A stretch of DNA of 5,131 nt from Chloroflexota bacterium (GTDB lineage Bacteria > Chloroflexota > Anaerolineae > UBA1429), in assembly GCA_012513725.1 (NCBI GenBank), contig JAAZBQ010000105.1, positions 1 through 5,131 of the forward strand. The letters run 5' to 3'. Position 1 is the first letter of the stretch. Every line of letters begins with the position of its first letter. The notes below the pieces were generated by a model, which was given only the letters and a program-made list of their open reading frames with translations, searched no databases and was not told the DNA's origin. Below, piece after piece: positions 4,659-5,131 of the stretch. The position numbers were made by a program, and so were the translations under genes.

Positions 4659-5131
4659 ATGGTAGAGAACGTTTCGGCCGACAAGGCCATTGCCCTGGGG
4701 CATCCGTCCTACGTCTGGAGGGCCGGCCAGGAGCGCCGCCTGGACATGATCCGCGCCCACGTGGCGCTAGAGGGCGCGCGCCTGCTGGACGTGGGCTGCG
4801 GCCTGGGGATGTACGTGAGCCGCTTGCGCGCCTTTTCCGACGACGTCCACGGCGTGGACGTGGACGCGGAGCGGGTCGCAGAGGCGTCGCGCACCCTGCC
4901 AAACATCCGCCAGGCCCCTGCCGAGGCGCTGCCCTACGACGCGGATACGTTCGACATGGTACTCTTGCACGAGGTGCTCGAGCACGTCGACGATGACGCC
5001 GCCGCCGTGGGCGAGGCGTGGCGGGTGACCCGGCCGGGGGGGCGCATCGTCGTCTTTGTGCCCAACCGCTGGTATCCGTTCGAGACCCACGGGTTCTTTT
5101 GGCGCGGGGAGTACCGGTTCGGCAACATCCC
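4659..5131 (+). CDS. class I SAM-dependent methyltransferase (partial, C-terminus off window)
   Basis: The frame stays open to the right edge, about 157 residues from ATG 4659. It has the Methyltransf_11-like Rossmann pattern: motif I LLDVGCGLG (42-50), the acidic ribose-binding residue in VHGVDVD (Asp67), PAEALPYDADTFDMVLLHEVLEH (87-109, strand 4 and helix) and RVTRPGGRIVVFVPN (122-136). The FETHGFFWRGEYRFGN stretch after strand 5 gives the variable substrate-facing part. The substrate is not predictable; relatives methylate small molecules, quinones, lipids or glycans. ATG 4659 is chosen because a -10-like box lies 7 nt upstream and covers the alternative ATG at 4650. If that promoter is wrong, 4650 (three residues longer, with only GGGGG 4 nt upstream) is equally possible. 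It diverges from the exporter operon, so any shared regulation would act through the common intergenic region. Confidence 0.92.
   Translation, partial: MVENVSADKAIALGHPSYVWRAGQERRLDMIRAHVALEGARLLDVGCGLGMYVSRLRAFSDDVHGVDVDAERVAEASRTLPNIRQAPAEALPYDADTFDMVLLHEVLEHVDDDAAAVGEAWRVTRPGGRIVVFVPNRWYPFETHGFFWRGEYRFGNI

Noticed and set aside
4560..5128. Several minus-strand frames opposite the SAM methyltransferase
   Set aside because: They are antisense to a frame with intact class I methyltransferase motifs and have shadow-type composition.
1..5131. tRNA, rRNA, CRISPR array, insertion sequence or attachment site
   Set aside because: No repeat-spacer pattern, transposase motif, terminal inverted repeat or tRNA-like cloverleaf was noticed on either strand.

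Overview
The window is GC-rich bacterial DNA with four protein-coding genes and one short leader ORF. Three of the protein genes are on the minus strand and one is on the plus strand. The combination of a TrmH-family methyltransferase, an asymmetric ABC exporter pair, a possibly leaderless methyltransferase and high GC would suit Chloroflexota or a similar high-GC phylum. No rRNA or other diagnostic gene is present, so this placement is only a guess.

Layout. Positions 1-578 (minus) hold the N-terminal part of a SpoU/TrmH-type RNA 2'-O-methyltransferase that runs off the left edge. Positions 579-647 are a short intergenic gap dominated by a strong imperfect hairpin without a U-tract. Positions 648-2495 and 2492-4240 (minus) are two full-length ABC exporter half-transporters, joined by an ATGA stop/start overlap. 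Their ATP-site motifs are complementary: the first gene has the catalytic Walker B glutamate but an atypical signature, and the second has a canonical LSGGQ but Asp in place of the Walker B glutamate. This is the pattern of a heterodimeric exporter of the BmrCD/LmrCD/TM287-288 type, with one working and one degenerate ATP site.

Positions 4241-4532 are the most interesting part. On the minus strand there is a near-consensus sigma70 promoter (TTGACT-17-TATGCT), a perfect AAGGAGG ribosome-binding site, a 35-codon ORF, a textbook intrinsic terminator (13-bp perfect stem plus six U), a second strong hairpin, and then the GTG start of the first ABC gene. This is the layout of a transcription-attenuation leader. 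The small peptide begins MFVFMSSIRLR. It combines an Arg-X-Arg motif, known from macrolide-arrested leader peptides, with a short hydrophobic N-terminus ending in FM, resembling the MsrD leader. My inference is that ribosome stalling on this leader, possibly caused by an antibiotic, allows readthrough into the exporter operon, as leader peptide BmrB does for BmrCD in Bacillus subtilis. I could not find a convincing anti-terminator by eye.

Positions 4533-4658 form the divergent intergenic region, rich in GC palindromes. From 4659 to the right edge (plus) is the N-terminal part of a class I SAM-dependent methyltransferase, possibly translated from a leaderless transcript. Nothing ties this methyltransferase functionally to the exporter apart from adjacency.
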